The notes under the pieces were generated by a model. It ran no database searches. It was given only the letters and a program-made list of their open reading frames with translations, and was not told the DNA's origin. The position numbers were made by a program, and so were the translations under genes. Of a DNA stretch of 64,000 bases, positions 46,048 through 55,449 are shown one piece after another. Within the stretch, counting starts at the first letter, position 1. Every line of letters starts with the position of its first letter. Location: contig CAIULL010000164.1 in assembly GCA_903899985.1 (NCBI GenBank), positions 62,001 through 126,000 of the forward strand, written 5' to 3'. The stretch comes from an uncultured Schlesneria sp. GTDB taxonomy: Bacteria; Planctomycetota; Planctomycetia; Planctomycetales; Planctomycetaceae.

Positions 46048-46276
46048 ATTGATTTCTTAATTAATCAGGAACTTATTCAATCCATCCGGTGACATTGAAG
46101 CACAACCATTCAAAGGCAATGCAGCGGGACAGACCCATTTTTCATGAGCAAATCATGAATCGGTCTTTTGCGACCCAATCGAGCCTGGTGTTTTTCACCC
46201 TGAAAATGTGTCAGTACCCGGCTGGTGGCAGGTTACCTTTCAAGCTGATCGTCCTCAATCATACACGATTATCGGT

Positions 46277-47677
46277 TCAATCAATGGAGGGGCGAGGCTC
46301 GTCGATTTCGCCCGCATCATTGTCGATAATTCCCAGCACTTCCATCCGTCGGTAAAGCCTGGGCCGGGTAATTCCTAGTAACTCAGCGGCCTTCGCCTTA
46401 TTGTGACGTGCTTCCATCAGCGCCAATTCAATTTGCTCCCGTTCGACTCGCAGCAAGAGCGGATCAAGAGGCTCTGATCGCTTACGGGTGGACGGGCCGA
46501 TTGTCTGTCCGCTGACCCCTGAGCGGAACCTAAACGGAAGATGGATCGGCTCGATTTCTGACCCCGTGCACGCACTTCGAGCTTCGGTCACAACCGCCTT
46601 CAATTCACCAACATTTCCGGGCCAGTTGTACCGACGAAACTGCTGCCAGACTTCGTCGTGAAATCCTGTGATCTGATACGGCTGGCCCCGGTTCAATTCT
46701 TCCAGAAAACATTGAGCTAACGGCTCAATGTCTTCAGGACGACTTCTCAGCGAGGGAATTGAAATAACGATTGTGGTCAATGCAAAGTGTAATTCGGCAA
46801 GAAATTCGTCTGATTCAATTAATCGATCGACCGGATTTAGTGCAGCAGCCATGATTCGTGGAGTTGTCGGACTTTTCAATTCGATTGCGCCCAGAACAAG
46901 GCGCTGCAGATCGCGCGGCAGAGCGTCAATGTGATTGAGAAAAACAGTTCCAGGCTGGAAGTCATTGGACTGGCTGGATTCCAGAATTCTTTTGAGAGTC
47001 GATTCCAGATGCTGTGCTGTTAAACGGCGGCAATCGAGCGGCACAAATGCGGTTCGCCCTCGATCACCGGCAGCGTGAATCAGCCGCCCCATGTGTTCGC
47101 GCCCGGTCCCGACTTCACCGAGAAAAAGGACCGGAACCGAAGATTGTTGAGCCAGTCGCAATTGTCCAATCACCCGCTGCATCCCGGGGCTGCGACCGAT
47201 CAATAAACCTTCGCCAATCTGCTGCCGCACTGCGGCTCGCAGAGCCGCAAGTTCGACATGCAGTCGCTGAGAAACCGGGACTCCAGCGGACTGTTGTACT
47301 GCCGACGAAGGTTGAATCACGCCGAGCGTCGCCTGAACCTTACGCTCCCCATCAGTCAACGGAAAGAAGTGAATATGACTGTTCACAGGCGCGTGCTCGC
47401 GATGCGAAACACTCGCGGGAACGTCGACGGTCTCGCCCTGCCAGACATTCGAGGGAGGGGTTAAAGACGCCAGAATCGCTGCCGATGAATGGGAATCCGA
47501 TTCCGTAACAAATTCGCAAACCTGACCCAGAAGGTCGGATGCGTTCCACCCGGTCAATTGCTGACAACCCTCGTTGAAGAACACCAGCCGTCGATTGGCG
47601 TTAAGCACAAACAACGCCACGGAAGTGTCTTTCAGCCAGACTTCCAGTCGGCGGGTCGTCCGAACACGTTTGGCCAT
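46277..47677 (-). CDS. degenerate sigma-54 activator-like regulator (PAS, AAA+, Fis HTH)
   Basis: 466 residues. PAS domain ~15-60 (VALFVLNANRRLVFFNEGCQ). AAA+ domain ~155-385 of the NtrC type, but with key residues lost: Walker A reads GEVGTGREH (Lys to Arg193), Walker B reads GTVFLNHIDALP (the acidic DE pair is N248-H249), and the GAFTGA loop that contacts sigma-54 is absent. R-finger region RSRPEDIEPLA is kept. The C-terminal Fis helix-turn-helix is intact (LMEARHNKAKAAELLGITRP, then RLYRRM). So it probably binds DNA but does not open sigma-54 promoters. Follows the STAS and RsbW-like genes on the same strand, 28 bases after the latter. Confidence 0.88.
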   Translation of the reverse strand: MAKRVRTTRRLEVWLKDTSVALFVLNANRRLVFFNEGCQQLTGWNASDLLGQVCEFVTESDSHSSAAILASLTPPSNVWQGETVDVPASVSHREHAPVNSHIHFFPLTDGERKVQATLGVIQPSSAVQQSAGVPVSQRLHVELAALRAAVRQQIGEGLLIGRSPGMQRVIGQLRLAQQSSVPVLFLGEVGTGREHMGRLIHAAGDRGRTAFVPLDCRRLTAQHLESTLKRILESSQSNDFQPGTVFLNHIDALPRDLQRLVLGAIELKSPTTPRIMAAALNPVDRLIESDEFLAELHFALTTIVISIPSLRSRPEDIEPLAQCFLEELNRGQPYQITGFHDEVWQQFRRYNWPGNVGELKAVVTEARSACTGSEIEPIHLPFRFRSGVSGQTIGPSTRKRSEPLDPLLLRVEREQIELALMEARHNKAKAAELLGITRPRLYRRMEVLGIIDNDAGEIDEPRPSID

Positions 47678-47705
47678 TTTTTTTCACGAAGCGATGACGT
47701 TCGAG

Positions 47706-48122
47706 TCAGCGTTGATGCAACTTTTCCAGCACGACCCGATTTCCCTTGGGACTGAACTCGATCCGCGTCATGAATTCACGCATCAGCATCAGTCCGCGGC
47801 CGTTAGGAGATTCAAGATTCTCATCTTTTGTGCAATCGGGGACATCTTCCGGGCGAAAACCCGCTCCTTGATCCTCGATCTCAATCCGAACTCCGGCGTC
47901 AGTTCGCAGAAAATCGATCCGAACTGTTTTATCGGGACTCAGTTTATTTCCATGCTTGATGGCGTTTGTCACCGCCTCATCGACGGAAAGACGAATCCCG
48001 AACTCGTCTCGCGAGGAAAATCCGGCCTGTCCGACCTCGGCCATGATCCGCTCAACGACCGCCTGCCCGGATTCGTAATCGCTTGGAATCACAACCTCGA
48101 ACTGATCGTTGAGTGGCTTCAC
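47706..48122 (-). CDS. RsbW/SpoIIAB-like anti-sigma factor or serine kinase (GHKL ATPase)
   Basis: 138 residues, one HATPase_c_2 domain. Motifs: N-box RLSVDEAVTNAIKHGNKLSP, G1 IEDQGAGFRPEDVPD, and GRGLMLMREFMTRIEFSPKG (G2). In partner-switch systems such a kinase binds a sigma factor or other target and phosphorylates a STAS partner. The STAS gene ends 3 bases before this ATG, so the pair is a textbook switch unit. No sigma gene is adjacent, so its target may be the regulator downstream or a distant sigma factor. Confidence 0.92.
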   Translation of the reverse strand: MKPLNDQFEVVIPSDYESGQAVVERIMAEVGQAGFSSRDEFGIRLSVDEAVTNAIKHGNKLSPDKTVRIDFLRTDAGVRIEIEDQGAGFRPEDVPDCTKDENLESPNGRGLMLMREFMTRIEFSPKGNRVVLEKLHQR

Positions 48123-48125
48123 GTC

Positions 48126-48479
48126 TTAAAAACCTTCGAGAGCGTCGTCTTGTGTCGCCTTAATATCGAAGATTTTGTTCAATCGAGTGATCTCAAAAAC
48201 TTCGTAGATTTCAGGGCGAATACAGCACAGACGCAGTTTTGATTTGGCCGCTTTTGCCTTCTTATCCAGCGTAATCAGTTTGCCAAGAGCGGCACTGGAC
48301 AGGTATTCGACAAGACTGAAATCAAGAACAATTTTTTTACGTCCGTCCTCGTCGATCAGCGCGAAAAGATTAGCGCCGATTGCCTGGATGTTCGCCTCGT
48401 CCAAAATTTTCTTGTCGACAAATTTGGCAACTGTCACATCGCCGACTTCATCAATATCCAAACGTTGACTCGGTGCCAT
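48126..48479 (-). CDS. STAS-domain anti-anti-sigma factor
   Basis: 117 residues, SpoIIAA/RsbV-like. RKKIVLDFSLVEYLSSAALG contains the serine pair where the phosphate is placed in the family; RLDIDEVGDVTVAKFVDKKI begins the fold. Start ATG at 48479 has AGGA 8 bases upstream; 20 extra codons upstream are not family-like. First gene of the STAS-kinase-regulator operon. Confidence 0.93.
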   Translation of the reverse strand: MAPSQRLDIDEVGDVTVAKFVDKKILDEANIQAIGANLFALIDEDGRKKIVLDFSLVEYLSSAALGKLITLDKKAKAAKSKLRLCCIRPEIYEVFEITRLNKIFDIKATQDDALEGF

Positions 48480-48922
48480 AGTCAGTTTCCTGTCCGATAT
48501 CCATCTATCGCTATAAAAACTCTCGCGGGGCGTAACCACGCAATCACAGTGAATTCAAAGTTAATTGATCATGTGAGTTGCACGATGCGAAGTCAAGTGT
48601 CGAAAATTCATCAAAAATTTTTATACCCTTCTTCCTTTCCCGGCAAAAAGACGAGAGCAACCCCGTTTCCAGCGACGATTTCATCGTTTTTTCCTGAGGA
48701 TAACTTTGTAAAGCAGCACACTTGTGATTCCCACAGGCTTATCGCAACTTCCGTAAGACAGGAAAGGCCCGGTCAATAAACCCGCGAGATCGAAAACAGC
48801 CACATCGCAATGACATGGTCGGTATTTCTCGGGATGGCACTGAATCAGCAGATCCACACGATTTGTGAATGCGGATTGAGGCTGATAGAAATCTGATCAT
48901 TGCGGTGGGAATAAGGATCACG
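48480..48922. other. intergenic region between divergent STAS operon and metal permease
   Basis: 443 bases with no gene recognised. Must hold promoters for both directions. AT-rich patch around 48598-48630. The permease frame is open from an ATG at 48869 inside this stretch, but the start at 48923 is better. Confidence 0.4.
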
Positions 48923-50338
48923 ATGCTGACAACAATATTGGCGCAAAACGGAATGCTCGAGTTCGCATGGTTCGCCGGATTAATTGATCCGACCGAATCC
49001 GCGCGTGCGCCGTATCTGGCTTATAATACCCGGATCGTTCTACTGGGAACGCTGCTGCTGGGAATGTGCAGTGGGATCGTCGGAGCGTTTATGCTTTTGC
49101 GAAAAAAAGCGCTCGTCGGCGACGTCGCCAGCCACGCGGCGCTGCCAGGGATTGGCCTTGCCTACCTGGCCGTGGAAGCCGTTTCACCTGGTGCCGGAAA
49201 ATCGCTCCCCTGGTTACTGGCAGGAGCATCGCTTTCGGCGGCATGCGGCGTCATCGTGACGAATTTAATTCAACGGACGCGCTTGATCAAAGAGGATGCG
49301 GCACTTGGAATTGTCCTGAGCCTTTTCTTCGGAGCCGGGATCGTGTTGCTGACGATCATCCAGGGAATGAAAACGGGAAGCGCTGCAGGGCTGAGCGATT
49401 TTATTTTCGGAAAAGCTGCGGCGATGACTGCAGTCGATGTGACCTTGATCGCGGCCGCCAGCGCGGTCGTTCTGGTCGTCTGTTTTGTGTTATTCAAAGA
49501 ATTTGCCGTACTTTGTTTCGACGAAGAATACGCTGCTGCGCTCGGTTGGCCAGTTAAGCGACTGGACCTGCTGCTCACCGGACTGGTGGTGGGGGTGACC
49601 GTGATCGGCATGCAAAGCGTTGGCCTTTTGCTTGTGGTGGCATTGCTGATCATCCCGCCGACGGCAGCGAGATTCTGGAGTAATCGACTTGGACCCATGG
49701 TGCTGATTGCCGGAATGATCGGTGGTGCCAGCTCGTCGATCGGCGTGCTGCTGAGTGCAACGATCTCTCAACTAGCGGCCGGTCCGATTATTGTCCTGAT
49801 CGGATCGATTGCTTTCGGGTTCAGTCTGTTGTTTGGAACCGTTCGCGGGACGTTCTGGCAACTGTGGCGTCAACGAACAGCCATTCGACGAAAAGGCCAA
49901 CTTGACCTTTTGCGGGCCTGTTACGAACAGTTGGAAGGGAGCTTGACTCCGGACGAATTTGATCGCGATGTTTCCAAGCATGAAATCCCTGACCTGACTG
50001 TGTACCCGATCAAACAAGAGGCCATCATCGCAGCCCGGACGTGGTCACCGGGGCGAGTTGCCGAACTGTTGCGTTCGGCAATACTCGAAGGATGGCTCAG
50101 GCAAGACTCCAACGGACAATTGCGGTTGACGCATGCCGGAACGCGACTTGCCGCTCGAGCGGTGCGGAATCATCGCTTATGGGAATTGTATCTGATTCAC
50201 TATGCAGAAGTGGCCCCCAGTCGCGTTGATCGCGAAGCGGACCTGATCGAACACGTGCTCGAACCAGGACTCGTCGATCAATTAGAAAAACTTCTTGCAC
50301 AAGATCGGCGTGGTTCCGTACCCGCCAGCCCGCATTAG
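48923..50338 (+). CDS. ABC-3 family metal permease fused to DtxR/MntR-like domain
   Basis: 471 residues. Residues 1-~315 are an ABC-3 (ZnuB/MntC-type) permease with about eight helices: LRKKALVGDVASHAALPGIG, FGAGIVLLTIIQGMKTGSAA, and VGLLLVVALLIIPPTAARFW are family marks. After a charged linker, residues ~340-465 resemble an iron-dependent repressor: winged-helix-like segment (RVAELLRSAILEGWLRQDSN) and metal/dimer domain VRNHRLWELYLIHYAEVAPS, EADLIEHVLEP. So manganese, zinc or iron uptake with a built-in sensor is likely. ATG 48923 has AAGGA 7 bases before. ATP-binding and substrate-binding partners are not in this window. Confidence 0.92.
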   Translation: MLTTILAQNGMLEFAWFAGLIDPTESARAPYLAYNTRIVLLGTLLLGMCSGIVGAFMLLRKKALVGDVASHAALPGIGLAYLAVEAVSPGAGKSLPWLLAGASLSAACGVIVTNLIQRTRLIKEDAALGIVLSLFFGAGIVLLTIIQGMKTGSAAGLSDFIFGKAAAMTAVDVTLIAAASAVVLVVCFVLFKEFAVLCFDEEYAAALGWPVKRLDLLLTGLVVGVTVIGMQSVGLLLVVALLIIPPTAARFWSNRLGPMVLIAGMIGGASSSIGVLLSATISQLAAGPIIVLIGSIAFGFSLLFGTVRGTFWQLWRQRTAIRRKGQLDLLRACYEQLEGSLTPDEFDRDVSKHEIPDLTVYPIKQEAIIAARTWSPGRVAELLRSAILEGWLRQDSNGQLRLTHAGTRLAARAVRNHRLWELYLIHYAEVAPSRVDREADLIEHVLEPGLVDQLEKLLAQDRRGSVPASPH

Positions 50339-50432
50339 CCCGAATTATTCACGCATTCCCTGGGATTCGGCCCACGATCCTTATCAAGCGAAACTCGAAT
50401 CATCCTCACAAAAAACAACCTGAAATGTCGGA

Positions 50433-51602
50433 TTACTCCGGGGACAGAGTCAACCGCTTGATCAGAATCGTTGCATAGGAACCGCGCGGCAGGACGAATT
50501 CCAGGGCCATCCGATGACGACCGGGGTTTAAATCATCGTCACCGGTTCGGGTCATCTTCAGACTGCGAGGTTTAATAATCGCCTGCCGTTCTCCTTTCGA
50601 GAAAAAGCTGTCGCGAGGGTATTTGACTCGTAGCTCTCGCAAAGACAGTCCCTGTTCGCCGAGAACTTTTTCGTAGAGCTCCAGAATCGGCCCGTCGTCC
50701 AGGTGCAGTCGAGCGGAAGGAAGTGGCAAATTCAGTTCGCTCAGATCCGCAGCCTCGGCGTCGTTCAGTTCTGTGATAAAGGGAACCCGTGCCGTGGCCA
50801 GCTGAACGGCAAAAAGACGGCTTGCGTCGACGGATTCATTTAATTTCGCCGCCAGACAACGATTCCAAAGATCGCTTTGATAAGCCGCCAGCCACAGGCT
50901 TCGCATGTCTTGACGCTGCAAGGCGAATGCCTCGCGAAATCGTTCGGGATGATCGACGAGATACGTGATAATACTGCGGCTGGAGGATTTTCTTAGAGAA
51001 TTCTTGCAGGTCAACCAATCACCCCACAGCCGCCGAATGATCTCTTTTTCATCCCGGTCATTCGGCCGATCATGCGAATTCGGTTCCGCGATGGCCAGCC
51101 ACAAGGCCCGTTCGTAATTGCCAAGGCACCAGGGACGACCGATGAATTCACCCGATTCGCCCAGCGAGCCGAACCGCTGATCATCGTAGTAATTCGGAAT
51201 TCCAAATGTGGCCAGGGATTCCCGGACACTCAGGATTTGCCGGACAGCTTCTTCCGTCAGATTTCGTAAGACGATGTGAAACCGGTTGGCGACGATGTCT
51301 TGGGGGCCAAACGGCCGATTCGCTTGCCCCTGATACGTGAGCGACAGACTTTCTTCACGGAAATCACGTCTCGGTCCCCGCTGAATCGTCACCCATTGGC
51401 GAGTGATCGCGTGCTTATCCTTCAGACCGCCATAACCGATGACGCGACGTGGAAAATTCCATCGACTGGAAATTGCGGTGATCGCCTCGGGAGTCCCCAG
51501 CGAACGCTTGGTCAACAGGTAGACGGCGAACGGACCGCCGTCCATCGGGAAATCACTCAGTTCCTCAACTTCAAAATCTTCCGGCAAACTCTTGAGCTTC
51601 AT
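50433..51602 (-). CDS. truD: tRNA pseudouridine(13) synthase TruD
   Basis: 389 residues. TruD isomerises U13 of some tRNAs. The family's catalytic segment GYGGLKDKHAITRQWVTIQR holds the nucleophilic Asp. Other marks: PEDFEVEELSDFPMDGGPFA, ANRFHIVLRNL, GIPNYYDDQRFGSLGESGEF, and C-terminal RSLKMTRTGDDDLNPGRHRM. The middle part carries the TruD insertion domain. Start ATG 51602. Not obviously in an operon. Confidence 0.94.
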   Translation of the reverse strand: MKLKSLPEDFEVEELSDFPMDGGPFAVYLLTKRSLGTPEAITAISSRWNFPRRVIGYGGLKDKHAITRQWVTIQRGPRRDFREESLSLTYQGQANRPFGPQDIVANRFHIVLRNLTEEAVRQILSVRESLATFGIPNYYDDQRFGSLGESGEFIGRPWCLGNYERALWLAIAEPNSHDRPNDRDEKEIIRRLWGDWLTCKNSLRKSSSRSIITYLVDHPERFREAFALQRQDMRSLWLAAYQSDLWNRCLAAKLNESVDASRLFAVQLATARVPFITELNDAEAADLSELNLPLPSARLHLDDGPILELYEKVLGEQGLSLRELRVKYPRDSFFSKGERQAIIKPRSLKMTRTGDDDLNPGRHRMALEFVLPRGSYATILIKRLTLSPE

Positions 51603-51769
51603 GAACGATCCAACACACAGTGCAAGGGCGCGGGCAATTCTTCAGGAGACCCGCGCCGCCATTGATATACGAATCTCGAAATTGAACATCAGGCGTTCTC
51701 GCGAACGCCGCAGAAGCATACCCGACCAGCCAACGCTGTGAAGCAACTCGCTCTCGCGTTCATCTCATT

Positions 51770-51859
51770 GTGCCACTGGTTTGGAGAAGCAGTATCTTGA
51801 AATCATCGTTCGTTGTGTCGCTCGGCACTGCTTGACGGAAGACCGTCATCCAGTGGCAC
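51770..51859. repeat. 90-97 bp repeat family, copy B
   Basis: Starts GTGCCACTGGTTTGGAG and ends CCAGTGGCAC; internal GCACTGCTTGACGGAAGACC is close to copy C (GCACTGGGTGACTGAAGACG). Same orientation as copies A and C. Located in the gap between truD and the CAP-domain gene, which otherwise holds nothing recognised. Confidence 0.85.
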
Positions 51860-51884
51860 CCGCATATTGAGATTGAACTATGAA

Positions 51885-54431
51885 CTACGGGGTGACTGTC
51901 ACATTGCGTGTGACGGCAAGACTCGACATCGAAGTTGGAACAAAATCGTCGGTCGCGATCACGGTGAATGTCCGCGTCGCCGTACTGACCGCTGATCCTG
52001 ACGTGCTGAATGTCACCAGTCGCAGCACTTCGCGGTAGTAACCGACGTAGCTTGCCCCCGTGAACGTCAGCGTCCCCGTGGTTGCGTTGAACGAACCAAC
52101 GATCCCGTAGGCATTGGTGAACGAAAGCAGATCGTGGCCGCCGGAATTGTTCTGATAGCCAGACGTGATCTGCACGGTCAGACTTGTCAGGTTATTACTA
52201 TCCGGGTCACTGACAAGAGCATTCCCAAAAATCGCGATCGCGGGATTATTCGTCTTGTAGGTCAATGCAGTTGAATCATTCACCTGCACCAGCGGCGGCG
52301 CATCAATACCACTGACAGAGACATTCTGGGTTCCCGTTCCACTGTTTGCGTAAATGTCGTTAACAGTGATCGTTGCCACGCGAGTGACTGGATTCACGGT
52401 GCCGGCGACAGCGTAAAACACGATTGATCGCAGGACCGTCTGGTAGTGGGCCGCCGTATCAAAGCCTGTCAGAGTCAAAAGCGCAGTGTGACCGACCGGA
52501 TCTTCCACAAACGTATGCTGAAACGCGTAGCTGTTGTAGAAATCAAGCCGATCGCCGTCCTGCCAGTTTGTAAACGCGACCGTGGCACTGTAGATGTTCA
52601 ACCCTGTGGGCTGTGTCACCACCACGTTCGGGGCGACCGTCAGCGGTGCAGCATTTTGAAAGTACGTCACCGTGCTGCCAACCCCAGTGACCACGGGTGG
52701 CGCACTGTTCGCGACAGGATTAATACGAATACTTTGAGTTCCCGATGCGCTGTGTGACAGAATATCGGTCACCGTAAACGTCGCGACTTGTGGCAACCAG
52801 GTCACGGGATTTCCCGCCAGACACCAGAAGATGACCGAACGAAGTTCCGTCTGATAGTGTGCTGCGGTGTCTGCACCCGTCAAAGTTAAAACAGCGGTAC
52901 CCGCCACAAGATCCTCAGTGAAGGTATGCTGCAAGGCAAAAGTATTCGAGAAATCCAGGCGATCACCCCCCTGCCAGTTCACAAACGTGACCGTCGCACT
53001 GGCAATATTCAGGCTATCAGGATGAGTCACAACCAGACTCGGAGCGATCGTGACCGCAGCGGCTTTTTCCACGTACGTCAGGGGTGAAGTGAACCCCGAA
53101 ACGGTCGGCGACACACCGGTCCGGTCCGTCAGGCTGCGAGTCACGATATTGGAAAGCTGCTGGCCATTGTTGGCCTGAAAACTGATTATCCGCGTCACGG
53201 TCATATTCGCTGAGGCACTTGTGTTGTGGTACATGACATTGCGTAACGCGACCCGATAATTTGAAACCGTATCGGTTCCAGTCAGCGTCAATGTTCCCGT
53301 CGTCGAATTCCATGAACCTGAGATAGTTGGCGTGTTCGCGAAGGTCAGAACATCCTGGTTGCTTTGATAGTTGCCCGTGATTGAAATTGTGGCTGACGTC
53401 CAGTTGTTCAAGTTCTTGTCGTAGACGGCAAGTGTCGATGTCACGGGTGTCGATAAGGCACCGATCGCGCTGAGCGTTGTCGATTCGATCGAATATAAAA
53501 CGGGAGGGACGTTGGTTCGAGTATTGGCGTCGACCTCGACGTTCTGTGATCCGATCGTGAAATTCTTGGTGATCGGCGAACTGATTCCCGTCCCTGAAAA
53601 CGTGACGGTATAAGTTCCAGCAGGTAGAGCAATCTGGTAACCGCCAGCGGAATTGGCGGTCGTGTGGTAGGTTCCGGCACCGGTAATGTCGATCGAAACT
53701 CCACCAATCCCTTCACCGACATCATAGAAATCGTTGGCACTCACGGAATCAGTGAAAATAAGTCCGGTCAGAAATGAATTACCAGGTCGCACGCCAAAAT
53801 CGTTGCCCGTGTCGACAGCATTGCTACCGCTGTAGAGACCCGATTGAACTGCCGACCCTACCTCGGCAAAGTTGCCATCGACCATATTCACGCGATGGCC
53901 TCGGCCCGCTTCGCTCGTATCCGTAAAAAGATTCTGGTACTCGTCGGTGACGAACTGAAGCAGGTTGATGGATCCCGTCGTGTATTCAAGAGCGAGATTC
54001 TCGCCCACTTCTGTCCAACCGGTATACCCCGACGCGTTGATTCGCTGGACCGGCGTGGAACCGTCTGAGCCTGTGTGTGAGAAATAGTTATGGGCCAGTT
54101 CGTCAGCGATGTGACCTTCTATCGATGCTTGCAGATTGTCATTCAGGGCTAATGGCTGACGTGCACCTGGAGCCAGTGTTCCTGCTGGCAGACCTTCGTT
54201 CAGCGTCGTCCCCAGCCGAGTCGCTTCGGCCACGGGGTCTTGACGTGCTCGATTAATCAAAGCCAGAAAATACTCTTCGTAGGCAGTCACATTCGTCAGA
54301 GCGATCCGCTTTTCCAATCGCTCAATGGAAACAGCACACGGTTCGTTCGCGATGAATGAACGAACCCTTCGCCCGCGCGTCCCAATTCTGGAACGGAATA
54401 ACCAGCGACTCAGTTTTGCCAGGAAGTTCAC
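51885..54431 (-). CDS. secreted CAP-domain (SCP-like) protein with tandem beta repeats
   Basis: 848 residues. Residues ~1-50 are a basic N-terminus with IERLEKRIALTNV, an LExR-type motif usual at the start of planctomycete surface proteins. CAP domain ~50-210: YFLALINRARQDPVAEATRL, GHIADELAHNYFSHTGSDGS, and EVGENLALEYTTGSINLLQF. A beta domain ~230-310 with the SdrD-B-like GVSIDITGAGTYHTTANSAG follows, then three or more ~130-residue beta repeats; two are close copies sharing TVAFTNWQDGDRLDF and LTLTGFDTAAHYQT. CAP proteins are found in extracellular, often adhesive or hydrolytic, roles. GTG start with AAAGG upstream. Function unknown. Confidence 0.9.
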   Translation of the reverse strand: MNFLAKLSRWLFRSRIGTRGRRVRSFIANEPCAVSIERLEKRIALTNVTAYEEYFLALINRARQDPVAEATRLGTTLNEGLPAGTLAPGARQPLALNDNLQASIEGHIADELAHNYFSHTGSDGSTPVQRINASGYTGWTEVGENLALEYTTGSINLLQFVTDEYQNLFTDTSEAGRGHRVNMVDGNFAEVGSAVQSGLYSGSNAVDTGNDFGVRPGNSFLTGLIFTDSVSANDFYDVGEGIGGVSIDITGAGTYHTTANSAGGYQIALPAGTYTVTFSGTGISSPITKNFTIGSQNVEVDANTRTNVPPVLYSIESTTLSAIGALSTPVTSTLAVYDKNLNNWTSATISITGNYQSNQDVLTFANTPTISGSWNSTTGTLTLTGTDTVSNYRVALRNVMYHNTSASANMTVTRIISFQANNGQQLSNIVTRSLTDRTGVSPTVSGFTSPLTYVEKAAAVTIAPSLVVTHPDSLNIASATVTFVNWQGGDRLDFSNTFALQHTFTEDLVAGTAVLTLTGADTAAHYQTELRSVIFWCLAGNPVTWLPQVATFTVTDILSHSASGTQSIRINPVANSAPPVVTGVGSTVTYFQNAAPLTVAPNVVVTQPTGLNIYSATVAFTNWQDGDRLDFYNSYAFQHTFVEDPVGHTALLTLTGFDTAAHYQTVLRSIVFYAVAGTVNPVTRVATITVNDIYANSGTGTQNVSVSGIDAPPLVQVNDSTALTYKTNNPAIAIFGNALVSDPDSNNLTSLTVQITSGYQNNSGGHDLLSFTNAYGIVGSFNATTGTLTFTGASYVGYYREVLRLVTFSTSGSAVSTATRTFTVIATDDFVPTSMSSLAVTRNVTVTP

Positions 54432-54685
54432 TTTTCGAGCCTTTCACCAAATTCGGCCCGCTGTTTTGGTCGGCTGAACAGCCATCGTTTCGATTGTCTG
54501 CCAAGTATATCAGAAAATGTCGAGAAACAACGAAACCCCGAATTTCAACGTCGCTCCGGCCAATCCTGTCGCGACGGAAACTCGCCAGAAACCGTTCAAC
54601 AACAGTCACTTGCAACTGGTCTTGGCTCATTTTCGGTCGGATTCTATACTCCTCGCCCCGTCGATCATTTCTTAAGGAGTCTCCT

Positions 54686-55141
54686 TTGCGTCAGCTCATC
54701 ACGAGTTACGTTCAATCACGGCGAATCAGTCGGGTCTCGCTTCAACATGGCCTTCTGGCTGTGCTGGCAGTCCTGTCGTTTTCGTCTGTCGGTTGCGTGA
54801 GTCGTCGGATGACGATCGTTTCCAATCCGCCTGGCGCGATGACATTACTGGACGGACGCGAAATCGGTTACACCCCCGCTTCGGCGGACTTCATCTGGTA
54901 CGGCACGCGCCAGGTCACCCTGATTAAGGATGGTTTCGAAACCAAAACGGATCTCGTCACGATTCCCGCGCCGTGGTATCAGTGGCCGGTCATTGAATTC
55001 TTCGCCGATAACTTTTCGCCGAAGCGAATCACGGATCGCCGAGTCTTCAACTTCGACCTGCAGCCCAAGCAAATCATCCCCGACGAAGAACTTCGTGCCC
55101 GCGCACGACAACTTCGCAGCGAAGCCCAAATCAGCCAATAG
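54686..55141 (+). CDS. PEGA-domain lipoprotein
   Basis: 151 residues. Start TTG with AAGGAG 6 bases upstream; the frame is open further but without a ribosome site. Signal peptide with lipobox VLSFSSVGC (Cys lipidated) then SRRMTIVSNPPGAMTLLDGR, a PEGA domain (residues ~40-95: PPGAxxxxDGxxxGxTP pattern), followed by TRQVTLIKDGFETKTDLVTI. PEGA proteins are thought to bind cell-wall or surface partners in the periplasm. Divergent from the CAP-domain gene. Confidence 0.85.
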   Translation: MRQLITSYVQSRRISRVSLQHGLLAVLAVLSFSSVGCVSRRMTIVSNPPGAMTLLDGREIGYTPASADFIWYGTRQVTLIKDGFETKTDLVTIPAPWYQWPVIEFFADNFSPKRITDRRVFNFDLQPKQIIPDEELRARARQLRSEAQISQ

Positions 55142-55222
55142 CGGCCGGCACGGCCGGTTTGTGCGCGTCGGATGATGGGTTTAGAATAGGATAATCGCTT
55201 GCGCGTTGATTGGGATTTCAGA

Positions 55223-55328
55223 GGGGGTCGGGTGTTCAAATTTCAAAATTTCAAAATTGGCCGGGTAGGCGGTCATCATTGAGAGTTTGACGTGCACGGC
55301 CAATTTTGAAATTTGAACGCCCGACCCC
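55223..55328. repeat. long perfect hairpin with AT-rich stem
   Basis: Left arm GGGGTCGGGTGTTCAAATTT... and right arm ...AAATTTGAACGCCCGACCCC pair over about 30 bases; the left arm carries an extra copy of TTTCAAAA. Loop about 35 bases. It fills the gap between the convergent lipoprotein gene and the CWC-protein gene, so it may work as a bidirectional terminator; the rest of 55142-55449 is not recognised. Confidence 0.85.
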
Positions 55329-55449
55329 AGAACACGACGCCTCCGACACGCACATAACTCAATTCCGTTTTCCCGCACGGAACCGGCAGCATTCGAAAAT
55401 GGTGGCCCAAAGCCGCATCGGCCTTCCGATCAACGCTCGAACGATGATG

